Notes: generated from the sequence alone by a model not told the origin. A stretch of 64,000 nt of DNA from Cyanobium sp. Cruz-8D1 (GCF_024345975.1 NZ_JAGQCD010000020.1:1-64000); one strand, 5' to 3'; positions 46,526 through 56,208 are shown, counted from the stretch's first letter. Program-made: numbers and translations.

Positions 46526-47689
46526 ATGGTGGACACCCTCATCTTGCTCCTGTTCCTGATCTCAGGGGGAGCCACCGGCTGGCTCGGCGTTGACCTGCTG
46601 CCGGAGCAGCTGCTGCTGGAGGTCACCAACCAGGAAGGGCTGCGGACGGTGATGGGGGGCTTCGGCGCCTTCTTCGGGCTGATCGCCGGCATCTTCTTCC
46701 AGCAACTGCGCCGGCGGCTGATGGCCCAGGTGCGCAGCATGCCCACCGACCTGCTGATCAGCCGGGCGGTGGGACTGATCCTCGGCCTGCTGGTGGCCAA
46801 CCTGCTGCTGGCGCCGATCCTGCTGCTGCCCCTGCCCTGGGAGGTGGTGCTGGTGAAGCCGCTGGCGGCGGTGCTCAGCAACGTCTTCTTCGGGGTGCTG
46901 GGGTACAACCTGGCGGAGGTGCATGGCCGCACCCTGCTGCGGCTGTTCAATCCGGCCAGCACCGAGGCCCTGCTGGTGGCCGATGGGGTTCTGCTGCCCG
47001 CCACCGCCAAGATCCTCGACACCAGCGTGATCATCGACGGCCGCATCCGTGCCCTGCTGGCCTCCGGCCTGCTGGAAGGTCAGGTGATCGTGGCCCAGGC
47101 CGTGATCGACGAACTTCAGGCCCTGGCCGATTCCTCCAACAGCGAGAAGCGCGCCAAGGGACGCCGGGGCCTGAAGCTGCTCACCGAACTGCGCGAGAAC
47201 TACGGTCGCCGGCTGGTGCTGAACAGCACCCGCTACAGCGGCAACGGCGCCGATGACAAATTGCTCAAGCTCACCGCCGACACCGGCGGAACCCTGCTCA
47301 CCGCCGACTTCAACCTGGCCCAGGTGGCCCAGGTGCAGGAGCTGCGGGTGCTCAACCTCAGCGAACTGGTCATTGCCCTGCGGCCCGAGGTGCAGCCCGG
47401 TGATGCTCTCCAGCTCAAGATCGTGCGCGAGGGCAAGGAGGCCGACCAGGGCGTCGGTTACCTGGAGGACGGCACGATGGTGGTGGTGGAGGATGCCCGG
47501 CGCCGGATTGGCGAACGTCTGCCCGTCACCGTCACCGGTGCCCTGCAGACACCCACCGGCCGCATGGTGTTCGCCCGCTGCGACCGCAACCAGGACCGCC
47601 CCGGCGAGCTGGCCAATGGCCGCGGCCTCGACAAGCAGGGAGGGAAACCCGTCGCCCTGCGGGAGCACCAGCCTCCTGGCCCCGGCTAG
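46526..47689 (+). CDS. PIN/TRAM-domain membrane protein (YacL-like)
   Basis: ATG 46526 gives 387 residues. The N-terminal half has four membrane segments (DTLILLLFLISGGATGWLG, TVMGGFGAFFGLIAGIFF, AVGLILGLLVANLLLAPILLLP, LAAVLSNVFFGVLGY). A cytosolic PIN-like nuclease domain follows: KILDTSVIIDGRIRALLASGL with acidic residues, VVAQAVIDELQALAD-type region, and GGTLLTADFNLAQVAQ. A TRAM domain (LQLKIVREGKEADQGVGYLEDGTMVVVEDARRRIG) follows. This fits the YacL group of putative RNases. Role unknown. Confidence 0.88.
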   Translation: MVDTLILLLFLISGGATGWLGVDLLPEQLLLEVTNQEGLRTVMGGFGAFFGLIAGIFFQQLRRRLMAQVRSMPTDLLISRAVGLILGLLVANLLLAPILLLPLPWEVVLVKPLAAVLSNVFFGVLGYNLAEVHGRTLLRLFNPASTEALLVADGVLLPATAKILDTSVIIDGRIRALLASGLLEGQVIVAQAVIDELQALADSSNSEKRAKGRRGLKLLTELRENYGRRLVLNSTRYSGNGADDKLLKLTADTGGTLLTADFNLAQVAQVQELRVLNLSELVIALRPEVQPGDALQLKIVREGKEADQGVGYLEDGTMVVVEDARRRIGERLPVTVTGALQTPTGRMVFARCDRNQDRPGELANGRGLDKQGGKPVALREHQPPGPG

Positions 47690-47720
47690 GCTCCTGCCTC
47701 AAGAGTGCTGGTGAGCGCGG

Positions 47721-48392
47721 ATGACGGTGTCGGCCCCCTACTACGGCGATTCCGCAGCGATGCGCACGCCGCCGCCGGATCTGCCGTCCCTGCTGCTCAA
47801 GGAGCGGATCGTCTACCTGGGCCTGCCCCTGTTCTCCGACGATGAAGCCAAGCGTCAGATGGGCATCGACGTCACCGAGCTGATCATTGCCCAGCTGCTT
47901 TACCTCGAGTTCGACAATCCAGAGAAGCCGATCTTCTTCTACATCAACTCCACCGGCACCAGCTGGTACTCCGGCGACGCCATCGGTTTCGAGACCGAAG
48001 CCTTCGCCATCTGCGACACCCTGCGCTACGTGAAACCGCCGGTGCACACCATCTGCATCGGCCAGGCCATGGGCACCGCCGCGATGATCCTTTCAGCCGG
48101 CACCAAGGGACAGCGGGCCGCCCTGCCCCACGCCTCGATTGTGCTGCACCAGCCCCGCTCCGGCGCCCGTGGCCAGGCCAGCGACATCCAGATCCGGGCC
48201 AAGGAAGTGCTGCACAACAAACACAGCATGCTGGAAATCCTCTCCGAGAACACCGGCAAGAGCGTCGAGGACCTCTCCCGCGACTCCGACCGGATGACCT
48301 ATCTCACCGCCAAGGAGGCCATGGCCTACGGCCTGATCGACCGGGTGCTCACCAGCCGCAAGGACCTGCCGACGGCCGCCCCCGTGGCGTGA
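47721..48392 (+). CDS. clpR: ClpR, ClpP-like subunit without catalytic serine
   Basis: The 223-residue Clp protease-like subunit. TICIGQAMGTAAMILSAGTKGQRAALPHASIVLHQP aligns with the ClpP active-site region; where ClpP has Ser (AASMGA) this reads AMGTAA, so the nucleophile is replaced by Gly, while the His before Gln-Pro is present. It fits the cyanobacterial ClpR subunit that forms a mixed ring with ClpP3. It lies upstream of clpP on the plus strand with a 93-base gap, and the pair forms the essential Clp core of cyanobacteria (known for the family). Confidence 0.9.
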   Translation: MTVSAPYYGDSAAMRTPPPDLPSLLLKERIVYLGLPLFSDDEAKRQMGIDVTELIIAQLLYLEFDNPEKPIFFYINSTGTSWYSGDAIGFETEAFAICDTLRYVKPPVHTICIGQAMGTAAMILSAGTKGQRAALPHASIVLHQPRSGARGQASDIQIRAKEVLHNKHSMLEILSENTGKSVEDLSRDSDRMTYLTAKEAMAYGLIDRVLTSRKDLPTAAPVA

Positions 48393-48485
48393 TGCACCAG
48401 GTGGGCTGAACCCAGTGCCCACCGGCTTCCGGCCGACCCTTTCCACCAACTCTTCTCCCCGGCTCCGAACGAGAGCCTTCCCGCC

Positions 48486-49097
48486 ATGCCCATCGGCACC
48501 CCCAGCGTTCCCTACCGCCTCCCCGGCAGCCAGTACGAGCGCTGGGTCGACATTTACACCCGCCTCGGGGTGGAGCGCATTCTCTTCCTGGGCCAGGAAG
48601 TCACCGACGGCATCGCCAACAGCCTGGTGGCCCAGATGTTGTACCTCGACGCTGATGACAGCTCCAAGCCGATCTATCTGTACATCAACTCGCCAGGCGG
48701 GTCGGTGACGGCCGGACTGGCGATCTTCGACACGATGCAATACGTCAAATCGGACGTGGTGACGATCTGCGTCGGGCTGGCGGCCTCCATGGGGGCTTTC
48801 CTGCTGGCGGCCGGCACCAAGGGCAAGCGTCTGGCCCTGCCCCACAGCCGGATCATGATCCACCAGCCCCTGGGCGGCACCAGTCAGCGCCAGGCCAGCG
48901 ACATCGAGATCGAGGCGCGGGAGATCCTGCGCATCAAGGACATGCTCAACCAGTCGCTGGCCGGCATGTGCGACCAGCCGCTGGAGAAAGTCACCAAGGA
49001 CACCGACCGCGACTACTTCCTCAGCGCCGCCGAAGCCAGGGACTACGGCCTGATCGACCGGGTGATCGCCCACCCCTCGGAAGCAGCAGGCGGCTGA
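48486..49097 (+). CDS. clpP: ATP-dependent Clp protease proteolytic subunit (ClpP3 type)
   Basis: The 203-residue serine peptidase. [35 protein letters not shown] gives the Ser and His of the triad. The Asp lies further on ([22 protein letters not shown]). ATG 48486 ([24 protein letters not shown]) is the natural start. It works in the cytosol with ClpC and ClpR. It is followed 53 bases later by ilvC, as usual in picocyanobacteria. Confidence 0.93.
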   Translation: MPIGTPSVPYRLPGSQYERWVDIYTRLGVERILFLGQEVTDGIANSLVAQMLYLDADDSSKPIYLYINSPGGSVTAGLAIFDTMQYVKSDVVTICVGLAASMGAFLLAAGTKGKRLALPHSRIMIHQPLGGTSQRQASDIEIEAREILRIKDMLNQSLAGMCDQPLEKVTKDTDRDYFLSAAEARDYGLIDRVIAHPSEAAGG

Positions 49098-49120
49098 AGA
49101 CGGTGCGGACGCACGCCTAA

Positions 49121-50146
<1,026 letters not shown>

Positions 50147-50156
50147 TCTCCAGCCG

Positions 50157-50963
50157 ATGCACAGGCGCCTGCTGACCCTGGCCTGGAGCAGCAGCCAGGG
50201 CGGCGGCACCCTCGCCATTGGCGCCACCGCCAGGTTGCTCAGCCGCCTCACCCCCTCACCCCTGCTGAACGGGGTGCTGCCCGCCCTGGCCACCCTGCCG
50301 CTGCTGGTACCCCTGCCCCAGCGCATCCGCCTCGGCTACCTGATCCAGCTGCTCAGCCTGCTGCTGCTGCTGCTGCCCTTGGTGCCGGTGATCGGCGTGC
50401 TCCAGGCCGGCGACCGCCCCCAGCCAGACCCCAGCACCGATCAGGGCGGTGAGGCCCTGCGGCTGGAGCCCGGCGGCGTCCTGCAGGGGCTGTTGTTCGG
50501 GGGCCTGTTCGCCCTGCTGCCCCTGTGGGTGCGCCAGGAGGCGGCAGGCAACTGCTTTGATTTCGGGCTGGTGCTGACGGCCTACGGCCTGGGCCGCACC
50601 GGTGCGGAAGCCTGGGGCCTGCGGCTGCCGCCGCGCCTGCCTTACCTGCTGATGGCCGCCGTGCTGGTGGCGACCCAGTGGGTGGACGGCTGGGGGGCCG
50701 TGGTCCTGGTCCTGTTCGTGCCCTTGGGCCTGCTGGCGGCCCTGGCGGACGCCAGCCTGGCGATCGGCATGGGTCCGGCCGGTGACCTGCAGCGCAACTG
50801 GAACCGCCTGGAGCGCTCCTCGGCCCTGGGGGGCCTGATGGGAAGCCTGGGGATGGGCCTGGTCGCCCAGGTGATCGGCCTGGCCGGCAGCCTGCCGATC
50901 CAGTTGGTGGCCTTCCTGGGGGCCGGAGCCCTGCTGCCCCTGCTGCAACGTCGCCGGCGTTGA
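50157..50963 (+). CDS. MFS-like multi-pass membrane protein
   Basis: ATG 50157 gives 268 residues with about seven to eight hydrophobic segments: LLNGVLPALATLPLLVPL, YLIQLLSLLLLLLPLVPVIGVL, VLQGLLFGGLFALLPLWV, YLLMAAVLVATQW, AVVLVLFVPLGLLAALA and SLGMGLVAQVIGLAGSLPIQLVAFLGAGALLPLL. The pattern and Gly content recall half of an MFS transporter, but no signature motif is visible. It may serve transport near ilvC and cobD. Its TGA overlaps the cobD TTG start by 4 bases. No function is claimed. Confidence 0.7.
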   Translation: MHRRLLTLAWSSSQGGGTLAIGATARLLSRLTPSPLLNGVLPALATLPLLVPLPQRIRLGYLIQLLSLLLLLLPLVPVIGVLQAGDRPQPDPSTDQGGEALRLEPGGVLQGLLFGGLFALLPLWVRQEAAGNCFDFGLVLTAYGLGRTGAEAWGLRLPPRLPYLLMAAVLVATQWVDGWGAVVLVLFVPLGLLAALADASLAIGMGPAGDLQRNWNRLERSSALGGLMGSLGMGLVAQVIGLAGSLPIQLVAFLGAGALLPLLQRRRR

Positions 50964-51970
50964 CCCCCGCCCTGCTCGTGCTGCTCGCCTGCGGGCTGGA
51001 TCGGCTGCTGGGGGACCCCCTGTGGTGGCCGCACCCGGTGCAGGCCATGGGCTGGGCCATCGGCGTGCTGCGCCGGGCCGTGGAAGCCTGGGCCGGTGAT
51101 GTCCCCCGGCGCCTGCGCCTGGGCGGGGCGCTGCTGGCCCTGGTGGTGATCGCCGGCAGCGGCCTGGCGGGCTGGGGGATCGAGGCCCTGGCCAGGCGCG
51201 CCCCCCTGGTGGGCACCCCCCTGCTGCTGCTGGGCCTGGCCAGTGCCCTGGCGGGCGGCAGCCTGGCCCGGGCCGTGCGCGCGGTGCTGGTGGCGCTACC
51301 GGATGTCCCCTTGGCAAGGGCGCGGCTGGCCCGGATCGTGGGCCGCCAGGTGAGCCAGCTGCCGGAGGCGGAGATCCTGCGGGCCGCCGCCGAGACCGCC
51401 GCTGAAAACGCCGTCGACGGTCTGTTCGCGCCGCTGTTCTGGATGCTGGTGGGGGCGGCGCTGCAGCTGGGGCCGGCACTGCCTGCGTTGCCACTGCCGG
51501 GACCCCTCGCCCTGGCCTGGAGCTTCAAGGCGGCCAGCACCCTCGATTCGATGCTCGGCTACCGCCACGGGCGCCTGCGCTGGCTGGGCACCGCCGGCGC
51601 CCGCCTCGACGATCTGCTCACCTGGCTGCCCGCCCGCCTGGTGGCCCTGACCCTGCCCCTAGCCGCGGGGCACCCCGGTCAGACCCTGCGCTTGTTTCGG
51701 GCGGCCCTGCGGGACGGCGCCCCCGACCCTTCCCCCAACGCCGGGGTTTCGGAGGCGGCCTTCGCCCACGCCGCCGGCGTGCGCCTGGGAGGCGCCAACA
51801 CCTACGCCGATGGCGTTCGGATCAAGCCGATCCTGGCGGCCGCAGGGCGAGCACCCGATGCGGACGCGGTGGAGCGGATCCTGGCCCTGGGGGATCGGCT
51901 GCAGCGGCTCTGGCTGCTGGTGGCGCTGCCGGCCCTCTGGGCACTCAGCGCAACGGCAGCGCTTCAGTAG
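50960..51970 (+). CDS. cobD: Adenosylcobinamide-phosphate synthase (CbiB/CobD)
   Basis: The 336-residue membrane protein attaches the aminopropanol arm in cobamide synthesis. Motifs: DRLLGDPLWWPHPVQAMGW at the start, ARIVGRQVSQLPEAEILRAAAETAAENAVDGLFAPLFW, and the C-terminal GVSEAAFAHAAGVRLGGANTYADGV. About four to five membrane segments. The TTG start overlaps the upstream stop by 4 bases. Cobamide synthesis fits a picocyanobacterium making pseudo-B12 (known for the group). It converges on the sugar transferase with a 7-base overlap. Confidence 0.92.
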   Translation: MTPALLVLLACGLDRLLGDPLWWPHPVQAMGWAIGVLRRAVEAWAGDVPRRLRLGGALLALVVIAGSGLAGWGIEALARRAPLVGTPLLLLGLASALAGGSLARAVRAVLVALPDVPLARARLARIVGRQVSQLPEAEILRAAAETAAENAVDGLFAPLFWMLVGAALQLGPALPALPLPGPLALAWSFKAASTLDSMLGYRHGRLRWLGTAGARLDDLLTWLPARLVALTLPLAAGHPGQTLRLFRAALRDGAPDPSPNAGVSEAAFAHAAGVRLGGANTYADGVRIKPILAAAGRAPDADAVERILALGDRLQRLWLLVALPALWALSATAALQ

Positions 51971-52680
51971 GCGCCGCGGTCGCGGGGATCCAGCATCACG
52001 CTGATCGTGCGCAGGATGATGCGCAGATCCATCAGCAGGTTGCGGCGGCGGGCATAGCGCACATCCAGCCGAACACGCTCGGGGTAGCTGAGGTTGTTGC
52101 GGCCGGACACCTGCCACAGGCCGGTCAGGCCGGGGCGGACGGCGAGCACCTCGTCCATGCGGTTGCCGTAGCGAACCAGCTCACTGGTGACGATGGGACG
52201 GGGCCCGACCACACTCATCTCGCCGCGAAGCACATTGAGGAACTGGGGCAGTTCATCCAGGCTGGAACGACGCAGGAACTTGCCCAGACGGGTGATGCGG
52301 GGATCGTTCTTGAGCTTGAAATCGTTGCGGAACTCTTCGTCGAGATCGGGCGATTCCGCCAGCAGCGTGGAGAGCAGTCGATCGGCGTCCCGGCGCATGG
52401 TGCGGAACTTGATGCACCCGAAACTGCGGTAATCGCGGCCGACCCGTTGCTGCACGTAGAACACGGGGCCCCTGGAGGTGACTTTCACCAGCAGGGCCAG
52501 GGTGAGCAGCACCGGAGCTCCGAGCGTCAGCACCGTCAACGAAAAAAGGATGTCGCCACTTCGCTTGACGACGCGATCCCGCTTGGACTGAATGGCGATC
52601 AACTCTTCAGCGGTGAACACCTGCGCCGGAGCCGTCACGAGCTGACCAGAGGCGTAGGGGGTCCCGATGGAAGAGAGCAT
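51964..52680 (-). CDS. Monotopic phosphoglycosyl transferase (exopolysaccharide initiation)
   Basis: The 238-residue sugar transferase of the WcaJ/RfbP family. KRSGDILFSLTVLTLGAPVLLTLALLVKV is the re-entrant membrane helix; GPVFYVQQRVGRDYRSFGCIKFRTMRRDAD holds the catalytic region, then RRSSLDELPQFLNVLRGEMSVVGPRPI and RPGLTGLWQVSGRNNLSY. It loads a sugar phosphate on undecaprenyl phosphate to start a repeat unit. The GT4 gene lies upstream on the same strand, with a 65-base gap. These two likely belong to a surface polysaccharide pathway. Confidence 0.93.
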   Translation of the reverse strand: MLSSIGTPYASGQLVTAPAQVFTAEELIAIQSKRDRVVKRSGDILFSLTVLTLGAPVLLTLALLVKVTSRGPVFYVQQRVGRDYRSFGCIKFRTMRRDADRLLSTLLAESPDLDEEFRNDFKLKNDPRITRLGKFLRRSSLDELPQFLNVLRGEMSVVGPRPIVTSELVRYGNRMDEVLAVRPGLTGLWQVSGRNNLSYPERVRLDVRYARRRNLLMDLRIILRTISVMLDPRDRGAY

Positions 52681-52745
52681 GGGGGCCTGCTTCGATAGAT
52701 GAAGTTAAGGATCAGCAGGACCGGAACTCCATGGCGGGGGGCCAC

Positions 52746-53939
52746 TCAGATCAGAGGCACAGGACCGTGAAGGCGCCGACGCTGCTGCCGCCACAGCTTG
52801 TCCAGCAGCGTGTCCATGCGTCGCCGGAAGACCGCCGGGGCGAAGCCCTCCGCCCGGCGCCGCTGCTCCTCCGCCGGCAGGGATCGCCACAGCCGGCCTA
52901 CCTCGAAGTGCTCCAGCGCCGCCGCCAGGCTGGCGGCGCTCTGCTCTGGGAACAGCAGGCCAGTGGCGCCCCGCTCGCCTTCCCTGAGGCAGCGCACGCT
53001 GTCGAGCACCCCGCCCTGCCCGAAGGCGATCACCGGGGCACCGGCCGCCATCGCCTCCACCGGCGCGATGCCGAAATCCTCCAGGCCCGCGTACACATAG
53101 GCCCGGGCCCGCTCCAGCCAGGCGGCGCTCTGCTGATCCGACAGGCGACCGAGGAAGCGGACCTGGGGCCCCGCCATCGCCTCCAGCCGCCGCCTTTCCG
53201 GGCCGTCGCCGAGCACCACCAGGGGCAGCCCGGTGCGGTTGAAGGCTTCCACCACCACATCCACCCGTTTGTTGGGCACCAGCCGGCAGAGGCTCACGTA
53301 GACGTCGTCCCGGGGCTGATCCCAACGGAACCGCTCCACGGCCACGGGGGGATGCAGCACATGGGCACGCCGGCGCCAGAAACAGCGGATCCGACGGGCG
53401 GTGAAGCGGGAATTGGCCACCAGGGCATCCACCCGGGCGCTGCTGACCACGTCCCATTGACGCAGCTGGTGCAGCTGCAGCCGCACCAGGGGTCCCAGGG
53501 GCCCGCGGGCCAGGGCGGAACGGGCCAGGTAGGGATGCATCTGGTCCCAGGCGTAGCGGGCCGGGGTGTGCACATAACTGACGTGCAACTGGTCCGGGCC
53601 CGTGATCACCCCTTTGGCCACCAGATGGCTGCTGCTGATCACCAGGGGATGGCCGGACAGGTCGAGTTGCTCGATCGCCAGGGGCAGCAGCGGCAGGTAC
53701 TGCTGGACGTGGCTCACCCCCCAGGGCAGCCGCTGGATGAAGCTGGTCTGGATCCTGCGCCCTGACAGCCAACTGCCGGGCCGGCCGCTCTCCCCATCCA
53801 CCAGGGCGTAGAGCTCGGGCGGGCTGCCCCGCTGCGCCAGAAGCCGGTCGAGTTCTGCCACCACCTGCTCGGACCCACCCACCGACCGGGGTGTGAACCA
53901 CTCGTGCACCAGGGCGACAGGGGTGGGAAAGGCCTCCAT
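52746..53939 (-). CDS. Family 4 glycosyltransferase
   Basis: The 397-residue GT-B enzyme: PVALVHEWFTPRSVGGSEQVVAELD at the N-terminus, LVANSRFTARRIR in the middle linker, and DDVYVSLCRLVPNKRVDVVVEAFNRTGLPLVVLGDGPERRRLE. The donor-site motif is GLEDFGIAPVEAMAAGAPVIAFGQGGVLDSV (E-x7-E). It is cytosolic or peripheral and retaining. ATG 53939 is used; GTG 53948 is just upstream. Located before the sugar transferase, it would add a following sugar of the polymer. Confidence 0.9.
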   Translation of the reverse strand: MEAFPTPVALVHEWFTPRSVGGSEQVVAELDRLLAQRGSPPELYALVDGESGRPGSWLSGRRIQTSFIQRLPWGVSHVQQYLPLLPLAIEQLDLSGHPLVISSSHLVAKGVITGPDQLHVSYVHTPARYAWDQMHPYLARSALARGPLGPLVRLQLHQLRQWDVVSSARVDALVANSRFTARRIRCFWRRRAHVLHPPVAVERFRWDQPRDDVYVSLCRLVPNKRVDVVVEAFNRTGLPLVVLGDGPERRRLEAMAGPQVRFLGRLSDQQSAAWLERARAYVYAGLEDFGIAPVEAMAAGAPVIAFGQGGVLDSVRCLREGERGATGLLFPEQSAASLAAALEHFEVGRLWRSLPAEEQRRRAEGFAPAVFRRRMDTLLDKLWRQQRRRLHGPVPLI

Positions 53940-54047
53940 GCCAGGCACCGTAAGGCGCCAGTATCACGAAAACTCTCAGGCGATTGCCCTTGTGGGGCTC
54001 CCTGCCGAAGCTAAGGCGACGACTGGGATGGCGAGAGCCGCAGAACG

Positions 54048-54290
54048 ATGGCGATCCGCGAGCTCCTCGAAGACGCCTTGCAGGAGCCTTCCATCGGCGA
54101 GACCGCCTGCTTCCGCTGGCATGCCACCTCGGTGGGCATTGCGGCACTCTGGTGCGACGGCAAACCGCCGCCGGCCCCACCGTTCGATGTGGCGCTCCGG
54201 GAGGGGTTGCTGGTGGGCCTGGATCTGAGCCGGGAGGAACGGGAGTTTCACCAGGTGAAATCGGGCCTGGTGCTGCTGTTCCATTCCTGA
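54048..54290 (+). CDS. Small protein of unknown function (80 residues)
   Basis: ATG 54048 gives MAIRELLEDALQEPSIGETACFRWHATSVGIAALW... with mostly G/C in the third codon position, as in real genes here. Two Cys and a Trp-rich centre. No family recognised. It begins divergent from the GT4 gene and precedes the LprI-like gene on the same strand. Confidence 0.5.
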   Translation: MAIRELLEDALQEPSIGETACFRWHATSVGIAALWCDGKPPPAPPFDVALREGLLVGLDLSREEREFHQVKSGLVLLFHS

Positions 54291-54369
54291 GCAGACCCAT
54301 GGCATTGACGCGCCGGTGTCAACCGCAACGCCCGGTGCTAGGCAAAAACGTCCACAACCAGGGATCTGG

Positions 54370-54702
54370 ATGACTTGTTTTCGGTCTCGATGGGCACTGC
54401 TGCTGCTGGTGCTCCCCACAGCCATCCACGCCCAGGAAGCCAGGATCCAGTGTCCTGGCGAAAACACCGTGGAGATGCGCTACTGCGCTGCTCAATCCTG
54501 GCGGCAATCCACCGACCAGTTGAAGCGCAAGCTGCCCAAGCCACGCTTTGAGCAGTGGCAGGAGGCCACAAGGGCGGTCTGTGCCCACGCCTATGCCTCC
54601 TACAAGGACGGCACCATCTATCCGCAGTTGGTGGTGGGATGTGATGACCGCCTCAATCGGGCACTGCTGAAGGCGTTCCAGCCGCTCAACGACCTCCCCT
54701 AG
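54370..54702 (+). CDS. Secreted LprI/DUF1311-like protein
   Basis: ATG 54370 gives 110 residues: a signal peptide (MTCFRSRWALLLLVLPTAIHAQ, cut near AQ-EAR), then ENTVEMRYCAAQSWRQSTDQLKRKL and CAHAYASYKDGTIYPQLVVGCDDRLNRALLK. The Cys spacing and DDRLNRA resemble the LprI (DUF1311) lysozyme-inhibitor family. It is exported to the periplasm (inferred). It lies 130 bases from the IS1595-family insertion. Confidence 0.7.
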   Translation: MTCFRSRWALLLLVLPTAIHAQEARIQCPGENTVEMRYCAAQSWRQSTDQLKRKLPKPRFEQWQEATRAVCAHAYASYKDGTIYPQLVVGCDDRLNRALLKAFQPLNDLP

Positions 54703-54831
54703 ATCCTGCTTCCAGCACCATCGCGATCTTCCCTGCTGTGTCCAACAACAGTGCCGATGCCACTGTCTGATCGCGCCGCGCCGGAGGCGACCAACGTGGA
54801 GGCCACGCTTGCGGCATAAAAAGTTTCTTGA

Positions 54832-55785
54832 TTAGGTAGCTAGCTCCGCACTCCTCAAGATGCGTTCCGGCCGAGCGTCGCAGCTGCAGATGGCATGAAC
54901 CACTCGCTCAGTCATTGTTGCCAAGTTGAAGCGCCGGTTGAAGCGGTAATTGAAGGCACCCAGGTAGCGATCAGCGTACTTATCGAATTTCAGGGCATGG
55001 AAGGTGCCGCTGAAGCTCGTTTTCAAGTTGCTGAGGACCGTGTTGATCCAGCGGAATACCGGCAGTTCACTGGGATGGCGTCCTTTCACGACCACAGCTT
55101 GATGCAGGCAACCGACTTCTGTCACAGCGCGGAAGCAGGCCAGCCCATCTGAGATCACTTCACATCCTATTGCGAGTGAATCCTGTGCCCAGTCAGCGAT
55201 GGCAGCAAAGGAGAACGTGGCCACGGTGGCAAGCTTCACGTAACGGGGGTGGCCCGCATCATCGACAGATACGGCCGCCACGATCGGCACCTTGTTCTCT
55301 GATCCACGACCAGGCTTACCACCACAGCGTTCTCCGCCAAGGTAGGCATCATCCACCTGTACCTTTCCCCGCAGGACATAGGCCCCATCCCGCTCCTTCA
55401 TCGCCTGCATGATCTTGTTGTGAACCAGCCATGCCGTGCGGTAGTTCACGCCCAGATGGCGCCTCAGAGCGAGTGAGGAGATGCCCGTCTTGGCCTGGCC
55501 CACCAGGTAGAAAGCGAGGAACCAGGTGGTCAGTGGCAACTTGGTCGCCTCCAGGATGGTTCCGGCCGTGAGGGTGGCCTGATGACGGCAGCTCCGGCAT
55601 TGATAGCGCTTGAGGCGTCTGCCATGGATCAACCCGTATTCCTTGCACTCACAGCGGGGGCAACGGAAACCATCAGGCCAGCGTGCCTGCTCCAGGGCGA
55701 CCTCACATTTCTCCTCGGTGCCGTAGAGCTCGATGAACCTTGGCAGCGACAGGCCTGCCTGAAACTGGATTCGATTCATGGCCAT
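54832..55785 (-). CDS. IS1595-family (ISXO2-like) transposase
   Basis: The 317-residue protein has an N-terminal zinc ribbon (FRCPRCECKEYG and YQCRSCRHQATLTAGTILEATK), then the ISXO2-like DDE domain: VQVDDAYLGGERCGGKPGRGSENKVPIVAAV gives the first Asp and CEVISDGLACF the second. YADRYLGAFNYRFNRRF lies in the C-terminal part. ATG 55785 aligns with the other copy at 55; GTG 55794 is upstream. Reading frame is intact, so the element may be active. The gene fills almost the whole element. Confidence 0.93.
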   Translation of the reverse strand: MAMNRIQFQAGLSLPRFIELYGTEEKCEVALEQARWPDGFRCPRCECKEYGLIHGRRLKRYQCRSCRHQATLTAGTILEATKLPLTTWFLAFYLVGQAKTGISSLALRRHLGVNYRTAWLVHNKIMQAMKERDGAYVLRGKVQVDDAYLGGERCGGKPGRGSENKVPIVAAVSVDDAGHPRYVKLATVATFSFAAIADWAQDSLAIGCEVISDGLACFRAVTEVGCLHQAVVVKGRHPSELPVFRWINTVLSNLKTSFSGTFHALKFDKYADRYLGAFNYRFNRRFNLATMTERVVHAICSCDARPERILRSAELAT

Positions 55786-55799
55786 GGCAAACACACGCC

Positions 55800-55815
55800 T
55801 GGTACATGCGTACCA
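55800..55815. promoter_or_regulatory. Palindrome in front of IS1595 transposase (near LexA box)
   Basis: TGGTACATGCGTACCA matches the reported cyanobacterial LexA consensus RGTACNNNDGTWCB at all but one base (C where D is expected). It is conserved in a diverged element at 64-79. It lies 14 bases upstream of ATG 55785 and may be an operator. Confidence 0.5.
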
Positions 55816-55932
55816 GCCCAGGCGGGAACGGCCTGCCGACGGAGCTTGCTACCTAATCAAGAAAAGTTTTACGAAACAGATAGAAAGACTTCCTAGTCGC
55901 GTCCTTAAAATAGTGTCAACAAGGCGCTAAAG

Positions 55933-56208
55933 ATGCCATTCATTCGCTATTTGACTATCCTGCTGGTACTGCCATTCACTTTCGCAGTTCCATCCAGTGC
56001 AGCGGACTGGAAAGACAGCGACTGCCGCAAGGACAAGGATGACAGCGGCAATCGCGTTGAGATTTGTCGTGACAACGAATCAATTGGAGTCTTCTGGAGC
56101 GATGGCTCATTTGTCAATGGTTGGTGCGACAATCGCCAGTACGACATTGATTACAAAGGCCTGAGCAAAACCGAGGCCATCTCCTGGGTTGACTATTATT
56201 GCAATTGA
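55933..56208 (+). CDS. Small secreted protein of unknown function
   Basis: The 91-residue product has a signal peptide (MPFIRYLTILLVLPFTFAVPSSA, cut before ADW) and a mature part with four Cys (DCRKDKDD...EICRDN...GWCDNR...YYCN), suggesting two disulfides. AAGG lies before the ATG. No family recognised. It is AT-richer than the backbone and starts 72 bases after the IS end, so it may belong to acquired DNA. Confidence 0.6.
   Translation: MPFIRYLTILLVLPFTFAVPSSAADWKDSDCRKDKDDSGNRVEICRDNESIGVFWSDGSFVNGWCDNRQYDIDYKGLSKTEAISWVDYYCN

Larger units (their letters stand above)
54827..55861 (-). mobile_element. Complete IS1595-family element with 8-bp target duplication
   Basis: The ends are near-identical inverted repeats (20 of 21 bases) at 54827-54847 and 55841-55861, each starting CTTGATTAGGTAGC from the outside. 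AAAAGTTT flanks the element on both sides (54819-54826 and 55862-55869), an 8-bp target duplication as usual for the family. It is 1035 bp and carries one transposase gene plus a palindrome in front of it. The perfect duplication suggests a fairly recent insertion. Confidence 0.95.
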
